Source: Dyadobacter arcticus (lineage in GTDB: Bacteria > Bacteroidota > Bacteroidia > Cytophagales > Spirosomataceae). From it: a stretch of 64,000 nucleotides of DNA. The stretch covers positions 868,001-932,000 of the forward strand of contig NZ_JAASQJ010000002.1 of assembly GCF_011762185.1 (NCBI RefSeq), written 5' to 3'. The notes below the pieces were generated by a model. It made no database searches. It had not been told where the DNA came from and saw nothing but the letters and a program-made list of their open reading frames with translations. Of the stretch, positions 52,191 through 61,957 are shown piece by piece. Position 1 is the stretch's first letter, and every line of letters begins with the position of its first letter. Both the position numbers and the translations under genes were made by a program.

Positions 52191-54757
52191 GAAATAAGAA
52201 TGGCCAGAGATCTATATTGAAACACCACTTAAATAAGTTTGGCTTAACACCGATAAGACTTTCCTTATTTTTAATTGCATTCATCTTCTCTTTCGTCGCA
52301 AAGGCCCAGACAAACTACATTATTAAGGGAAGAATTACCGACGCCAGCACGGGCGATCCGATCCCATTTGCCAACATTGGTATTAAGGCCACCACATTTG
52401 GAACAACCACCAATTTTGACGGCTTTTATCAATTGAATTATACTCCACCTGCAGATTCTGTTCAGATCACCTATGTTGGATATGAAAGCCGAAGTAAAGC
52501 CATCATTCCAGGCCAGGTTAATCAAGTTATTGATATTCAATTGCTTCCCGGCGCATTTCAATTGAAGGAAGTGAAGATATTTGCGGGCGAAAACCCGGCC
52601 TTTGCCATCATCCGGAAAATTGTTGCGAATAAAAAAATCAATAATGCAGAAGACCTGGATGCTTACGAATATGAAAGCTATAACAAGATCCAGATCGACA
52701 TTGACAACTTTTCCGATAAATTCAGGAACCGGAAGTCGATCAAGAAAATGACTCACATTGTCGATAAATTTGATGAGGTCAAAGGGGAAAATGGGGAAAC
52801 GATCATTCCGATCTTTATTTCCGAGTCCGTCTCCAATGTCTTTTATCGAAAAAACCCAAAGAAGAAGAAGGAGATTATTAACAAAACCAAAATTTCAGGT
52901 GTGGGGCTTACCGATGGCAGCCTGGTTTCACAGGTGATCGGGTCGTCTTTTCAGCAGTATAATTTTTATAACAACTGGCTGAATCTCTTATCCAAAGACT
53001 TCGTATCTCCCATATCGGACAGCTGGAAACTGTATTATGACTATTATATTTCCGACAGCGTTTCCAATGGTACCAATTATGACTATCATATCGATTTTGA
53101 GCCAAGACAAGAACAGGACCTTGCATTTACCGGTTCATTCTGGGTGGATGGAAATACTTATGCGCTAACACAGATGGATGCCAGCGTAGGGAGAAGCGCT
53201 AATCTCAACTTTATTGAGAAGATTAAGATCCAGCAATCCTACGAATTATTTGAAGATGAAAAAACCTGGATACCGCTTAAAACCAGGGTGTTGATTGATG
53301 TAGATGAGCCTACCAAGCATACGGCCGGAATGCTGCTCAAATTTTATTCTTCCAATTCAAAATACAAGATCAATGCACCGCATGAAAGCAAGTTTTACGA
53401 TACCGCCATTGAACTGAAGGAAGATTATAAAGATTCCGATTCTACATTCTGGATCAAAAACCGACCTGAAACACTTAGCGCTACTGAAAAATTGAGCTTT
53501 CAATTGGTTGACTCCCTGAACGTTCTGCCGGTCGTAAAGACTTATACCGAGATCCTCAACATACTGGTTAACGGCTACAAAAAAATTGATAAGTGGAACA
53601 TTGACATTGGCCCTTACCTATTTTTATATGCCAATAACGCGACCGAGGGCCACCGGTTCAGGCTGGGTTTCAGGACTGATCCGGGATTCAGCAGAAAATG
53701 GATTTTTAGCGGGTATGGGGCATATGGTACAAAGGATCAGGCATTTAAATACGGCGCAGGGATGGACTATATCATTGACCGCAAACCCTGGACGCTCGCT
53801 GGGATTTCCTATTCCAGAGACCTGGAAAGACTTGGCGTTACGGCAGAAACGATAGGGCCTAACACGATTTTTGGTGCCTTTTCAAGATTTGGAGCCTTTC
53901 GGAGGCCCTATTGGCAAGAAGATGTGTCCGCATATGTGAAAAGGGAGCTGGTAAAGGGCTTTACCGGCAGCATTCAGCTCAAGCACCGTGGTTTTGAACC
54001 GTTATTTCCGTTTGCATACCGCACTAATCCCGAAGCCGGAATTGAGTCTCCGCTGAGAAGTTCTTTCGACATTACGGAAATCAACCTCGAAACCCGCCTG
54101 GCCAATAAGGAAACGTTTTTACAAAATGATAATGAGCGGATCAGCATGGGCAATGGCAATTCGCCCGTATTTACGCTTCGGTATACATTAGGAATCCGCA
54201 ATTTCCTGGGTGGTGACTTTAATTATAATAAGGTCTCATTTAACGTTAAGCATAGCTTTCGCGCTGGTGCTATCGGCCGGACTTACTATAATGTCACGTT
54301 TGGATATATTCCATCCACGCTACCCTATCCGTTGCTCTATACGCCTCTGGGTAATGAATCACTGTTTTATGTCGAAAATGCGTACAACCTGATGCGTTAC
54401 TTCGAGTTCATCAGCGACCGGTATATTGCGCTGCGATTGGAGCACAATTTTGAAGGTATCCTGCTCAACCGCATTCCGGCAATCAAGAAGTTGAAGTTAA
54501 GAATGCTGGCAACCGGACGTGTCTTTTATGGCAGCACAAGCGATGCTAACGTTTCGCTTACCACAACGACCGACGAATCGGGGAACGAAATCCAGACATT
54601 TAGTAAGCTGAAAGACAGGCCTTACCTGGAATTGGGGTATGGAATTGACAATATTTTTAAAGCCGGTCGAATTGACTTTGTCCATCGGTTGACCTACCTA
54701 AAAAACCCAAATGTGACGCCATTTGCGGTGAAGATATCCTTCTGGTTTAATTTGTAG
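52187..54757 (+). CDS. DUF5686 outer-membrane protein with carboxypeptidase-like regulatory domain
   Basis: The 856-residue protein has a signal peptide (about 15-41, ending VAKAQ), then a carboxypeptidase-like regulatory domain (IKGRITDASTGDPIPFANIG, about 47-130) and the long DUF5686 region with an outer-membrane barrel-like second half, ending PFAVKISFWFNL. The family is specific to Bacteroidota and its role is unknown. It is joined to the SanA-like gene by a 4-base overlap, which hints at an envelope job. Confidence 0.85.
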   Translation: MRNKNGQRSILKHHLNKFGLTPIRLSLFLIAFIFSFVAKAQTNYIIKGRITDASTGDPIPFANIGIKATTFGTTTNFDGFYQLNYTPPADSVQITYVGYESRSKAIIPGQVNQVIDIQLLPGAFQLKEVKIFAGENPAFAIIRKIVANKKINNAEDLDAYEYESYNKIQIDIDNFSDKFRNRKSIKKMTHIVDKFDEVKGENGETIIPIFISESVSNVFYRKNPKKKKEIINKTKISGVGLTDGSLVSQVIGSSFQQYNFYNNWLNLLSKDFVSPISDSWKLYYDYYISDSVSNGTNYDYHIDFEPRQEQDLAFTGSFWVDGNTYALTQMDASVGRSANLNFIEKIKIQQSYELFEDEKTWIPLKTRVLIDVDEPTKHTAGMLLKFYSSNSKYKINAPHESKFYDTAIELKEDYKDSDSTFWIKNRPETLSATEKLSFQLVDSLNVLPVVKTYTEILNILVNGYKKIDKWNIDIGPYLFLYANNATEGHRFRLGFRTDPGFSRKWIFSGYGAYGTKDQAFKYGAGMDYIIDRKPWTLAGISYSRDLERLGVTAETIGPNTIFGAFSRFGAFRRPYWQEDVSAYVKRELVKGFTGSIQLKHRGFEPLFPFAYRTNPEAGIESPLRSSFDITEINLETRLANKETFLQNDNERISMGNGNSPVFTLRYTLGIRNFLGGDFNYNKVSFNVKHSFRAGAIGRTYYNVTFGYIPSTLPYPLLYTPLGNESLFYVENAYNLMRYFEFISDRYIALRLEHNFEGILLNRIPAIKKLKLRMLATGRVFYGSTSDANVSLTTTTDESGNEIQTFSKLKDRPYLELGYGIDNIFKAGRIDFVHRLTYLKNPNVTPFAVKISFWFNL

Positions 54758-54760
54758 AAA

Positions 54761-55738
54761 CTATATGATTCGCAGATCTTTGGCCGCATAGGTCAGCATT
54801 ACCTGCTGTCCTACCTGCAGATCCGTTTTATTGCGGTAAAAAGACAATTTCGTTTTCCCGTCCGAGCAGCGTATTTCCCAATGGTTGCCGTGAAATCGAA
54901 TAGCCTGAACATTGCCCTGCCATTTACTTTTTTCTGGGTTTTTCGTCGGCTTTATTTTTTCAGGCCGGATAAAACAAGACTTTTTGTCTTTTCCACCTTC
55001 CACCCAATTGATATCTCCGGTTAACTCAGCAACATAGCTGTCAAATGGCTGATTATAAACTTCTTGCGGCGTACCGATCTGAATAATTTTGCCATGGCGT
55101 AATACCGCAATCCGGTCCGACCATGCTAATGCATCCGCCGCTTCATGGGTTACGAAAATACAGCTCATTTTTTGCTGCTTCCGAAGGGTTTCGATCGCGT
55201 CGCCTAAAACACGACGGTTGTGATTGTCGAGATGCGCAAATGGCTCGTCCAATAGTAACACGTCGGGCTGCTCGGCAAGCGCCTTAGCTATTGCTGTTCG
55301 CTGCTTCTCTCCTCCTGATAACAATTTAGCCTTCTGATTTTTTACATAGCCCAGTCCGGCAGTTTCCAACAGCTCAGCAACTTTCTCAGAACGATATCCG
55401 ACTTCAAAAAACCTTAGGGAATAAGCTATATTTTCCTGAACGGTCTGATTGGGAAAAAGCTCAAATTCCTGATGAATGAGCCGGATGGATTCATGACCCG
55501 GGATCAGTTCACCGCTAACCGGCTTCAATTCCACTTCTTTAAAAAAAACTTTCCCCTGATCTGCATCCAGGAACCTGCCCAAAATGCGTAACATGGTACT
55601 TTTCCCCGAACCGCTCTCCCCCAGAATCCCCAGCCATTCACCGGCGTTTAATTGCAAATGAATGTCAGAGAGAACTGTCGTTGCTCCAAATGACTTGGAT
55701 AATGAACTGGCGCGCAGGGTCGTTTCTTTTCTTGCCAT
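54761..55738 (-). CDS. ABC transporter ATP-binding protein with TOBE-like C-terminus
   Basis: From the ATG at 55738 the protein has 325 residues; a start at 55831 would only overlap the upstream gene. Walker A GESGSGKST near 45, signature LSGGEKQRTAIAKAL near 145, Walker B VLLLDEPFAHLDNH near 165, and a C-terminal part (FIRPEKIKPTKN, VQAIRFHGNHWEIRC) that fits a TOBE substrate-sensing domain, as in iron, sulfate or polyamine importers. No permease or binding protein is adjacent. Its ATG overlaps the nitroreductase TAA by one base (TAATG), so the two are coupled. Confidence 0.85.
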   Translation of the reverse strand: MARKETTLRASSLSKSFGATTVLSDIHLQLNAGEWLGILGESGSGKSTMLRILGRFLDADQGKVFFKEVELKPVSGELIPGHESIRLIHQEFELFPNQTVQENIAYSLRFFEVGYRSEKVAELLETAGLGYVKNQKAKLLSGGEKQRTAIAKALAEQPDVLLLDEPFAHLDNHNRRVLGDAIETLRKQQKMSCIFVTHEAADALAWSDRIAVLRHGKIIQIGTPQEVYNQPFDSYVAELTGDINWVEGGKDKKSCFIRPEKIKPTKNPEKSKWQGNVQAIRFHGNHWEIRCSDGKTKLSFYRNKTDLQVGQQVMLTYAAKDLRII

Positions 55739-56313
55739 TATTCCGCCCAGGTAACTTTGTTTTCGATTGGGGTCCGGCGGGCAGGAGCTTCCGGGGCATC
55801 GTGATAACCCATGAAGAATAGCCCCAGGCATTTCTGTGATTCATCGAGTTCAAGGAATGTGCCCAGCTCTTTCAACACGCCCGGACTGCTCCAATAGGAA
55901 CCGATACCGTAGGCAGTGGCTGTAAGCCACATATTTTGCACTGCGCAAGCTACCGAGGCTGTTTCCTCCCATTCCGGAAGTTTATCGGGATGAAGTTCGA
56001 CATTGATAATTATAACGCAATTGGATTTGAGCACTTTTTCGCCAGCGGCATCATACCTGGCTTGGGAATAAGATTCCGGCGGAGTTGTGGTGCGGTACCG
56101 TTCGGAGAAAAAGCCGGCAAGGTGTTTCAGGCTTTCACCTTTAAAAACAATGAACCGCCACGGCTCTGTTAATTTATGGCTTGGCGCATAGTTGGCGTTT
56201 CCCAGAATATTGCTAATCACCTCATTTGGAATCTCTTTCTGAATATAGCTGGGTGGGAAAATACTGCGTCTGCTGCGGATAATGCTGTTAATTGTTTCAA
56301 CCGACTGTTCCAT
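55738..56313 (-). CDS. Nitroreductase-family FMN oxidoreductase
   Basis: A 191-residue flavoprotein. N-terminal INSIIRSRRSIFPPSY (the R-R-S FMN contact), NYAPSHKLTEPWRFIVFKG, and the dimer segment ACAVQNMWLTATAYGIGSYW followed by LGLFFMGYHD are typical of NfsA/NfsB-like enzymes that reduce nitro compounds, quinones or related acceptors with NAD(P)H. The physiological substrate is unknown. It is the first gene of a coupled pair with an orphan ABC ATPase. Confidence 0.88.
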   Translation of the reverse strand: MEQSVETINSIIRSRRSIFPPSYIQKEIPNEVISNILGNANYAPSHKLTEPWRFIVFKGESLKHLAGFFSERYRTTTPPESYSQARYDAAGEKVLKSNCVIIINVELHPDKLPEWEETASVACAVQNMWLTATAYGIGSYWSSPGVLKELGTFLELDESQKCLGLFFMGYHDAPEAPARRTPIENKVTWAE

Positions 56314-56539
56314 TACTGATTTTTATTGTGAATTTGTCAAAAAACAAAGCTAACGATTATTGACCCTTTCCGGGCAATCAAGCGGCCTTACATGGACTGC
56401 TTTTTGAAAATGCCGTCCGTCATACGGGAAAATTACCGGCTTTTTATGCTTCTTTGCCGCTAAACCATTATTTTAAGTTCCGCATTTTCAAAATGAACTA
56501 AATTCATCCACAAATCATACTTATCCAAACCTGACACAT

Positions 56540-56854
56540 ATGCTTGTTACTACCACCCCCAATATTGAAGGCAAAAAAATCATTAAGTACATCGGATTGG
56601 TCAATGGTGAAGCAATAATCGGCGCGAATATCGTGAAGGATTTCCTGTCCGGAATCAGGGATGTGGTAGGAGGACGTTCAGGCGCTTATGAACAGGCACT
56701 TCGGGAGGCCAAGAGTATTGCCATCCGCGAAATGATGGACCAGGCGCAACGTTTGGGCGCCAATGCGGTGATTGGGGTTGATATAGATATGGAAACCATC
56801 GGAGGTACCATGCTGATGGTCAGTGCCAATGGTACAGCTGTCTGTTATGAGTAG
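56540..56854 (+). CDS. YbjQ/UPF0145 family protein
   Basis: A 104-residue protein with the family signature: [37 protein letters not shown], and [17 protein letters not shown]. YbjQ proteins form pentameric rings and are annotated as heavy-metal-binding, but the role is not proven. It is single, between the nitroreductase promoter region and the convergent metF. Confidence 0.88.
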   Translation: MLVTTTPNIEGKKIIKYIGLVNGEAIIGANIVKDFLSGIRDVVGGRSGAYEQALREAKSIAIREMMDQAQRLGANAVIGVDIDMETIGGTMLMVSANGTAVCYE

Positions 56855-56868
56855 ACCCTCCTGATTTC

Positions 56869-57825
56869 CTAAAAAACCTGTCTTGCGATCTGGGCAACAT
56901 TATCCGATTTGCCCATTGTATAAAAATGCAGCACGGGTACGCCATAAGCCATTAATTCTTTGCATTGCTGAATGCCCCACTCTATTCCGACCTGCCTCAC
57001 CTCTTTGTCCGACGCACACTTTTCGACTTCCTTAACCAGCTCCTGCGGAAATTCAAGGTGAAAGATTTGGGCCAGAACGGACAATTGCTTCCGGGTCGAC
57101 AAAGGTTTTAACCCAGGAATGATCGGAACATTGATTCCTTCTGCCCTGCATCTGTCGACAAATCGGAAGTATTTTTCATTATCGAAAAACATTTGGGTAA
57201 CAATGTAATTAGCTCCCAATTCCACCTTCCGCCGCAAATGCGTGTAATCGGTGTCAAAACTGGTTGCATCAAAATGCTTTTCAGGATAACCTGCTACACC
57301 GATGCAAAAATTAGTAGGAAACATTTCCGTCTCAGCATTGAGCAGAACGCCATTGTTCATTGCACTTACCTGTTCAACTAGCTCAGATGCATAAGTATGG
57401 CCTCCGGATTTGGATTTGAAAATACCCGCAGACTTTTCGGGGTCACCGCGAAGCACCAGCACATTATCGATCCCCAGATAATGGAGATCAATCAAAACAT
57501 CTTCTGTTTCATCCTTTGTAAATCCTCCGCAAATCACATGAGGAACAGCGTCCACGTGAAAACGCTCCATCAACCTGGCACAAATTCCGACTGTACCGGG
57601 TCTCTTCCGGATCGGGATCCGCTCGATATTGCCGTCAGCGCCAACTCGATCAATCAGTTCTTCCCTATGATAAGTCACATCAACAAACGGTGGTTTGAAC
57701 TCCATCAATGGTTCGATAGAGTTCAATAGCTCGTTGATATTCTGGCCTTTTAATGGTGGGATAATTTCAATCGAGAATAGGGTCTTGCCTGCGGCTTGGC
57801 TGATGAACTCGGTAACTTTGGTCAT
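56869..57825 (-). CDS. metF: 5,10-methylenetetrahydrofolate reductase
   Basis: A 318-residue FAD-dependent TIM-barrel enzyme that reduces methylene-THF to methyl-THF for methionine synthesis. FSIEIIPPLKG at the N-terminus carries the conserved Glu, and the FVDVTYHREE, PHVICGGFTKDE, VLRGDPEKS and QMFFDNEKYFRFVDRC segments match the family. The upstream region on the same strand has a hairpin with a T-run (57904-57932). Confidence 0.93.
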   Translation of the reverse strand: MTKVTEFISQAAGKTLFSIEIIPPLKGQNINELLNSIEPLMEFKPPFVDVTYHREELIDRVGADGNIERIPIRKRPGTVGICARLMERFHVDAVPHVICGGFTKDETEDVLIDLHYLGIDNVLVLRGDPEKSAGIFKSKSGGHTYASELVEQVSAMNNGVLLNAETEMFPTNFCIGVAGYPEKHFDATSFDTDYTHLRRKVELGANYIVTQMFFDNEKYFRFVDRCRAEGINVPIIPGLKPLSTRKQLSVLAQIFHLEFPQELVKEVEKCASDKEVRQVGIEWGIQQCKELMAYGVPVLHFYTMGKSDNVAQIARQVF

Positions 57826-58242
57826 GTAATATGAATGCTGTGTTCTAAATGTTTACAAATGAACACGATATAGTCATCCAAACCAATCCAAAAGGCACAA
57901 AAAAATGGCCTACCGCATTACAGTAGGCCATTCCACGTAAACCCTCCTCTATCAGTGTTCGTCAAAAATGTTATTGGGCGTCTGACAGGGCGTCAGTTCC
58001 ACATCAACAATTTGCTTGACTGAATACTAATAACTAAAATTCTGTGCCAAATTATTACATAATCTTTAAGAGAACAATTTATATCAAATTTTTTTCACAA
58101 AAATGTAGTTTAAATACTACGTTTTTCTTTGAATTTTCCAGATACAGCTTGGATCAACATCTATTTGAATAAATTATGTTTTTCGGCCTGTTTACAAATA
58201 CACCATATTTGGGAATTCATTCCCCACAATACAACGCAACTT
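57826..58242 (-). other. 417-base gene-free region with a terminator and possible short transcript
   Basis: No gene of normal length is seen. On the minus strand it contains an orphan terminator 5' of metF (57904-57932), a short frame without ATG at 57952-58023 (ending VELTPCQTPNNIFDEH) and a weak promoter-like TTG, 20 bases, TAATTTG in the AT-rich part. These could be a small RNA of roughly 140 bases or a metF leader with an attenuator. Confidence 0.45.
57899..57932 (-). terminator. Intrinsic terminator upstream of metF, minus strand
   Basis: A perfect 10-base stem, AATGGCCTAC (57904-57913) and GTAGGCCATT (57923-57932), with a 9-base loop. On the minus strand it is followed by seven Ts (57905-57899). 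It lies 79 bases before the metF ATG, and about 310 bases after the end of the next minus-strand gene upstream. Confidence 0.8.
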
Positions 58243-58701
58243 TTATAAAGCTTCCCTAGTCATTTCGATATGCTCAATATCATCTTCCAGATACACATCA
58301 CTTGATTGTTTGAAATGAAATGACTCGTAAAAATTCCTCAGATACAATTGCGCCCCGATCCGAATAACGCTTTTACCATAAAGCATTTCAAGCTTTGCGA
58401 TAGAAACATTCATGAGTTCAATGCCATATCCTGAACCGCGTCCCAACCCGGATACCGCAATCCTGCCTAACGACGGATATTCGTATGAAAGCCCTGCAGG
58501 TACGATGCGCGAGTGTGCCATTAAAATTCCGTTCAGGTATCCAGACAAATGGTGGCATTTCTGGTCTTTATTGTCCAGGTCGAGAAAGCAGCATTTTTGT
58601 TCAAGCACAAAAACCTCACTTCTCAAACGCAGCAATTGATAGAGTTCTTCATTGGTGAGTTCGTCAAATGTCTGAAAATGCCAGTCCAGCTTGTATTCCA
58701 T
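58243..58701 (-). CDS. ElaA-like GNAT acetyltransferase
   Basis: From the ATG at 58701 the protein has 152 residues; a longer start at 58785 would overlap the yebC promoter and add a basic 28-residue tail, so it is rejected. ElaA-type features: LRSEVFVLEQKCCFLDLDN near 25, then LGRIAVSGLGRGSGYGIELM, the acetyl-CoA pyrophosphate loop (R-x-x-G-x-G). The acceptor substrate is unknown. Confidence 0.85.
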   Translation of the reverse strand: MEYKLDWHFQTFDELTNEELYQLLRLRSEVFVLEQKCCFLDLDNKDQKCHHLSGYLNGILMAHSRIVPAGLSYEYPSLGRIAVSGLGRGSGYGIELMNVSIAKLEMLYGKSVIRIGAQLYLRNFYESFHFKQSSDVYLEDDIEHIEMTREAL

Positions 58702-58732
58702 TTTTGTTATAAAATTCTTGAAAAATTTATTT

Positions 58733-58764
58733 TTGCCTGATTTTGGTGGTCTTTTATAAATTTG
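58733..58764 (+). promoter_or_regulatory. Promoter of the yebC-like gene
   Basis: TTG (58733-58735), 21 bases, TAAATTTG (58757-58764) fits the Bacteroidota consensus with slightly long spacing; ATG is 64 bases downstream. Confidence 0.5.
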
Positions 58765-58827
58765 CTGCTCGGAAAGTAAAATCACAAGGTATTCATTTTA
58801 AAATCTTAACAATAACCTACAATAAGT

Positions 58828-59541
58828 ATGGGCAGGGCTTATGAATATAGGAAGGCCAGAATGTTTAAGCGCTGGGATAAAATGGCCAAAACGTTCACCA
58901 GAATTGGAAAGGATATAGTCCTGGCTGTAAAAGGCGGAACGGCAGATCCCAATACCAATGCACGGCTTAGGGTGCTTCTTCAAAATGCAAGGGCGGCAAA
59001 CATGCCGAAGGAAACGGTAGAGCGGGCAATCAAAAGGGCTACTTCTAAAGATCAGGAAGATTATAAGGAAATGGTATACGAAGGTTACGGGCCGCACGGG
59101 GTTGCTATCCTCGTGGAAAGCACAACCGATAACCCAACACGCACCGTTGCCAATGTCAGGAGTTATTTCAATAAGCTGGGCGGCAGCCTGGGTACAATGG
59201 GGATGCTGGATTTCATTTTTGACAGGAAATGTATTTTCAAGCTTAAAAATAACGCAAAAGACCTGGAAGAACTTGAATTTGAGCTAATCGATGTCGGTGG
59301 TGAGGAGGTTTTTCTGGACGAAGAATCAGGCTTAATTAATGTGTACGGCGAATTTTCAGCATTTGGTGCGCTGCAACACTACCTTGAAGAAAACGGATAT
59401 GAGATTGTAGAAGCTGATTTCGAGCGCATTCCGAATGATACTAAAACATTAAGCGAAGAAGAGGCGGCAGAAGTTGAAAAACTGGTTGAAAAGATCGAAG
59501 AGGACGACGATGTTCAGCGCGTTTTTCACAACATGAGTTAA
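58828..59541 (+). CDS. YebC/PmpR family transcriptional or translational regulator
   Basis: A 237-residue protein with the TACO1/YebC features: RKARMFKRWDKMAKTFTRIG at the N-terminus, NTNARLRVLLQNARAANMPKETVERAIKRA near 50, and YEGYGPHGVAILVES near 90. YebC proteins bind DNA or, as recently shown for some, help ribosomes through proline stretches. The usual AGHSKW start is replaced by MGRAYEYRKARMF, typical of Bacteroidota. Confidence 0.92.
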   Translation: MGRAYEYRKARMFKRWDKMAKTFTRIGKDIVLAVKGGTADPNTNARLRVLLQNARAANMPKETVERAIKRATSKDQEDYKEMVYEGYGPHGVAILVESTTDNPTRTVANVRSYFNKLGGSLGTMGMLDFIFDRKCIFKLKNNAKDLEELEFELIDVGGEEVFLDEESGLINVYGEFSAFGALQHYLEENGYEIVEADFERIPNDTKTLSEEEAAEVEKLVEKIEEDDDVQRVFHNMS

Positions 59542-59545
59542 CCGG

Positions 59546-59992
59546 CTACCAGATAGCGCGGATCTCATGCTGCTTGTTCATAAAATCAAATTTACTTCCC
59601 GTTTGTTTACCCAATAAAGATGCTCCAACCGGGGATGAAGATGAGACCGCTAATACGGTCTCATCTTCTATTTTTACGGCTCCCAAACTTACCGCGATAA
59701 AAAACCAGCCACCCGTTGTGTCCAGCAGCGAACCGACTGCAACCCGCTGTGTTACCTCATTGACATTAATCCTCTCTAAAATTAATCGCTCTTGCCTGGT
59801 CTGTTCAAATTGGCGTGCGTGCATATTCCTGTCCAGCTGGCCCATGGACCGCGACGTTTCGTACTTATCCCCCATTGAACTTTTTCCTTGCTCATTCGCG
59901 GATTCCTGCGCTGCCTCCATGGCCGTCCAAGCCACTTGCATGCGATCGTTCAGCAAAGTTTTGAGATGATTTATAACCAGGGTTTTATCCAT
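59546..59992 (-). CDS. GreA/GreB-family factor-like protein
   Basis: A 148-residue protein: N-terminal coiled-coil (KTLLNDRMQVAWTAMEAAQE; ...SSMGDKYETSRSMGQLDRN) and a C-terminal FKBP-like Gre domain (VAVGSLLDTTGGWFFIAVSLG; SPVGASLLGKQTGSKFDFM). The SPxGxxLxGKxxGD-like segment is the mark of Gre/Rnk factors, which rescue stalled RNA polymerase. Members in Bacteroidota are sometimes annotated as '3-oxoacyl-ACP synthase', which the sequence does not support. Convergent with yebC. Confidence 0.75.
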   Translation of the reverse strand: MDKTLVINHLKTLLNDRMQVAWTAMEAAQESANEQGKSSMGDKYETSRSMGQLDRNMHARQFEQTRQERLILERINVNEVTQRVAVGSLLDTTGGWFFIAVSLGAVKIEDETVLAVSSSSPVGASLLGKQTGSKFDFMNKQHEIRAIW

Positions 59993-60074
59993 ATTTAAAA
60001 ATAAAGGTTACCAGAAGTGGTAACCTTATTGAACTACATTGATGGTAAAGTTAAGCGCCGAACGCTTCCTAAAA

Positions 60075-61796
60075 CTACATCTTAACTATTTTCTTTCTGA
60101 TCGCCTCACCGGAACTCAGTTTGATTTCGATCATATAATCCCCACGGTTTAATGTAGAAATATCCATTTGACTGGATTTAGATTTTTGCAAAATCGCATG
60201 GCCTGCCAGATCAAATAAAGTCATGTCTTCTACAACCGCCCCATTATCCGTCGCTACTTCAATGGAATGGATAGTCGGATTAGGGAACACAAAGTCATCT
60301 GCATTTTCATTTTGGTTACGGATCGCTATGATCCTGGACAATGTAGCAGTGCCGTCAAAATCGACCTGGTTCAGGCGATAATAGGTCAAATTTTTACTTA
60401 TTGATTCGTCAGAAAAACTGTATGAATGGTTTTCCTTGCTATTTCCCCAACCAATAACTGTCCCGATCGGCTTAAATACAACAGCGTCGGAACTCTTCTG
60501 GATCTCGAAATAATCATTATTGCTTTCGTCGGATGTCGTCCATCGTAGCTGATTGTGACCATCTTCGGTATTCTTCCCATTAAAATTAACCAATGTAACC
60601 GGAAGCGGGGGTCCTGGAAGCGAGGGAGCCTTTGCCATTAATGGTTGGGCATTTTGTAAAACGTTGACGACAGGATCCATGATGGCTTCTTTCCACAATC
60701 TCGCAGCTTCACTCTGACCGAATTCGTTAAAATGCAGCTGATCATATCTTCCATCGTCGCCTATTGAATTCAAATTTGCCCCTCGAAAGACGTATGGTAC
60801 TGTTGCGATCAACGATTCCTGACCAGCTGTGATGGACTGATTGACCCCGTTGTGGTTGTAACATGAAGTAGCGACCATCCATGGAAGTTGCTGATACTGT
60901 GACTCTTCTCTGGTTTTTTCTATCACTTTCAGACTCCTGAATTTGAAACCTTCGCCGTCCGTATTCTGATCATTTACTCCATGCATTGACAAAATAGCTC
61001 TCAGGCCGGTCTGCGGCGCGTACTTACTCAATGTATTCCTGATGTTCACATAAGGCATTCTGATTGAATAATTGATAAAGCCGTGAGCAAAAGGAATGTC
61101 GTAGGCTGCCTGATAGGTTTGTTCCATATTGCTTCCGCCGAATGCAGCGCTGTAAAACAGAACTGGAACATTGAGGCCTGACTGACTAGTCAGCAAATCG
61201 CCCAATCTTGACCACAACCAGGGATATCCGGCCATTGGCCCAATCCCGCAGGTCTGACATAATTGGGATGGCTGCAAAGGTTGCAGATCATTCGGACTTC
61301 CTGTGGTCAGGTATGTTTCGTGCAAGGGCCAGTCGCTCCTAATATTGATAGAGTTAACCATATCATTATTGGCCCCGACCATGGCACTGTTGGCTGCGTC
61401 AGCATTGGAATGTCCAACAATCAAAAAAACTTCGCCTACCCCAACTTTCTCAACCGTTACACTATTTCCCACTTGCTGTCCATTTTTCATCCCACGGACT
61501 TCAAGGTCGTAACGGCCACCACTTGCCGTAAGTGAGCCTCCAAAGACGTGTCCGTCGACATTACCGGCAATTGGCGTCCAGCTGACCTGGCTACCCGGCT
61601 CACCCACCCTGGTTTTTAGGCGGGCCTGTACATGATCAATCGATGCGACATAAGTACCAGTTATAAAGACCGTAGCATTGCCCGATGTGTTCCGCTGATA
61701 AACCATTCTGACAGGCGGAAACTTGATTTCTATCTGACCGAAAAGTTTGATTGATGTGTGGCAGAATAGGAGAATTGTAAAAAATTTTAAGCTCAT
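60075..61796 (-). CDS. Secreted SGNH/sialate O-acetylesterase-like protein with type IX sorting tail
   Basis: A 573-residue protein with a signal peptide (about 1-20, LFGQ). An N-terminal beta domain (22-120) is followed by an SGNH hydrolase core of the SASA type: GEVFLIVGHSNADA carries the nucleophile serine, and DQLHFNEFGQSEAARLW the catalytic Asp/His block. The C-terminal 80 residues (DFVFPNPTIHSIEVATDNGA, LFDLAGHAIL, LNRGDYMIEIKLSSGEAIRK) form a type A sorting domain, so it should be secreted or surface-attached through the type IX system. The substrate is probably an acetylated sugar. Confidence 0.8.
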   Translation of the reverse strand: MSLKFFTILLFCHTSIKLFGQIEIKFPPVRMVYQRNTSGNATVFITGTYVASIDHVQARLKTRVGEPGSQVSWTPIAGNVDGHVFGGSLTASGGRYDLEVRGMKNGQQVGNSVTVEKVGVGEVFLIVGHSNADAANSAMVGANNDMVNSINIRSDWPLHETYLTTGSPNDLQPLQPSQLCQTCGIGPMAGYPWLWSRLGDLLTSQSGLNVPVLFYSAAFGGSNMEQTYQAAYDIPFAHGFINYSIRMPYVNIRNTLSKYAPQTGLRAILSMHGVNDQNTDGEGFKFRSLKVIEKTREESQYQQLPWMVATSCYNHNGVNQSITAGQESLIATVPYVFRGANLNSIGDDGRYDQLHFNEFGQSEAARLWKEAIMDPVVNVLQNAQPLMAKAPSLPGPPLPVTLVNFNGKNTEDGHNQLRWTTSDESNNDYFEIQKSSDAVVFKPIGTVIGWGNSKENHSYSFSDESISKNLTYYRLNQVDFDGTATLSRIIAIRNQNENADDFVFPNPTIHSIEVATDNGAVVEDMTLFDLAGHAILQKSKSSQMDISTLNRGDYMIEIKLSSGEAIRKKIVKM

Positions 61797-61957
61797 AATG
61801 TGTTTTTGACTGTTGAATACCAGAAAAATTTTAACCTGCTTTTACTTAGACGTGTAAAGCTTCAATCGGTCACAATTGGCAAAGAAATTTTTTGATAGAG
61901 ATAAATGGAAGTACATTTTAAATGTCTGTCGCATTTCCTCATTGGGCGGTTCCTTCT

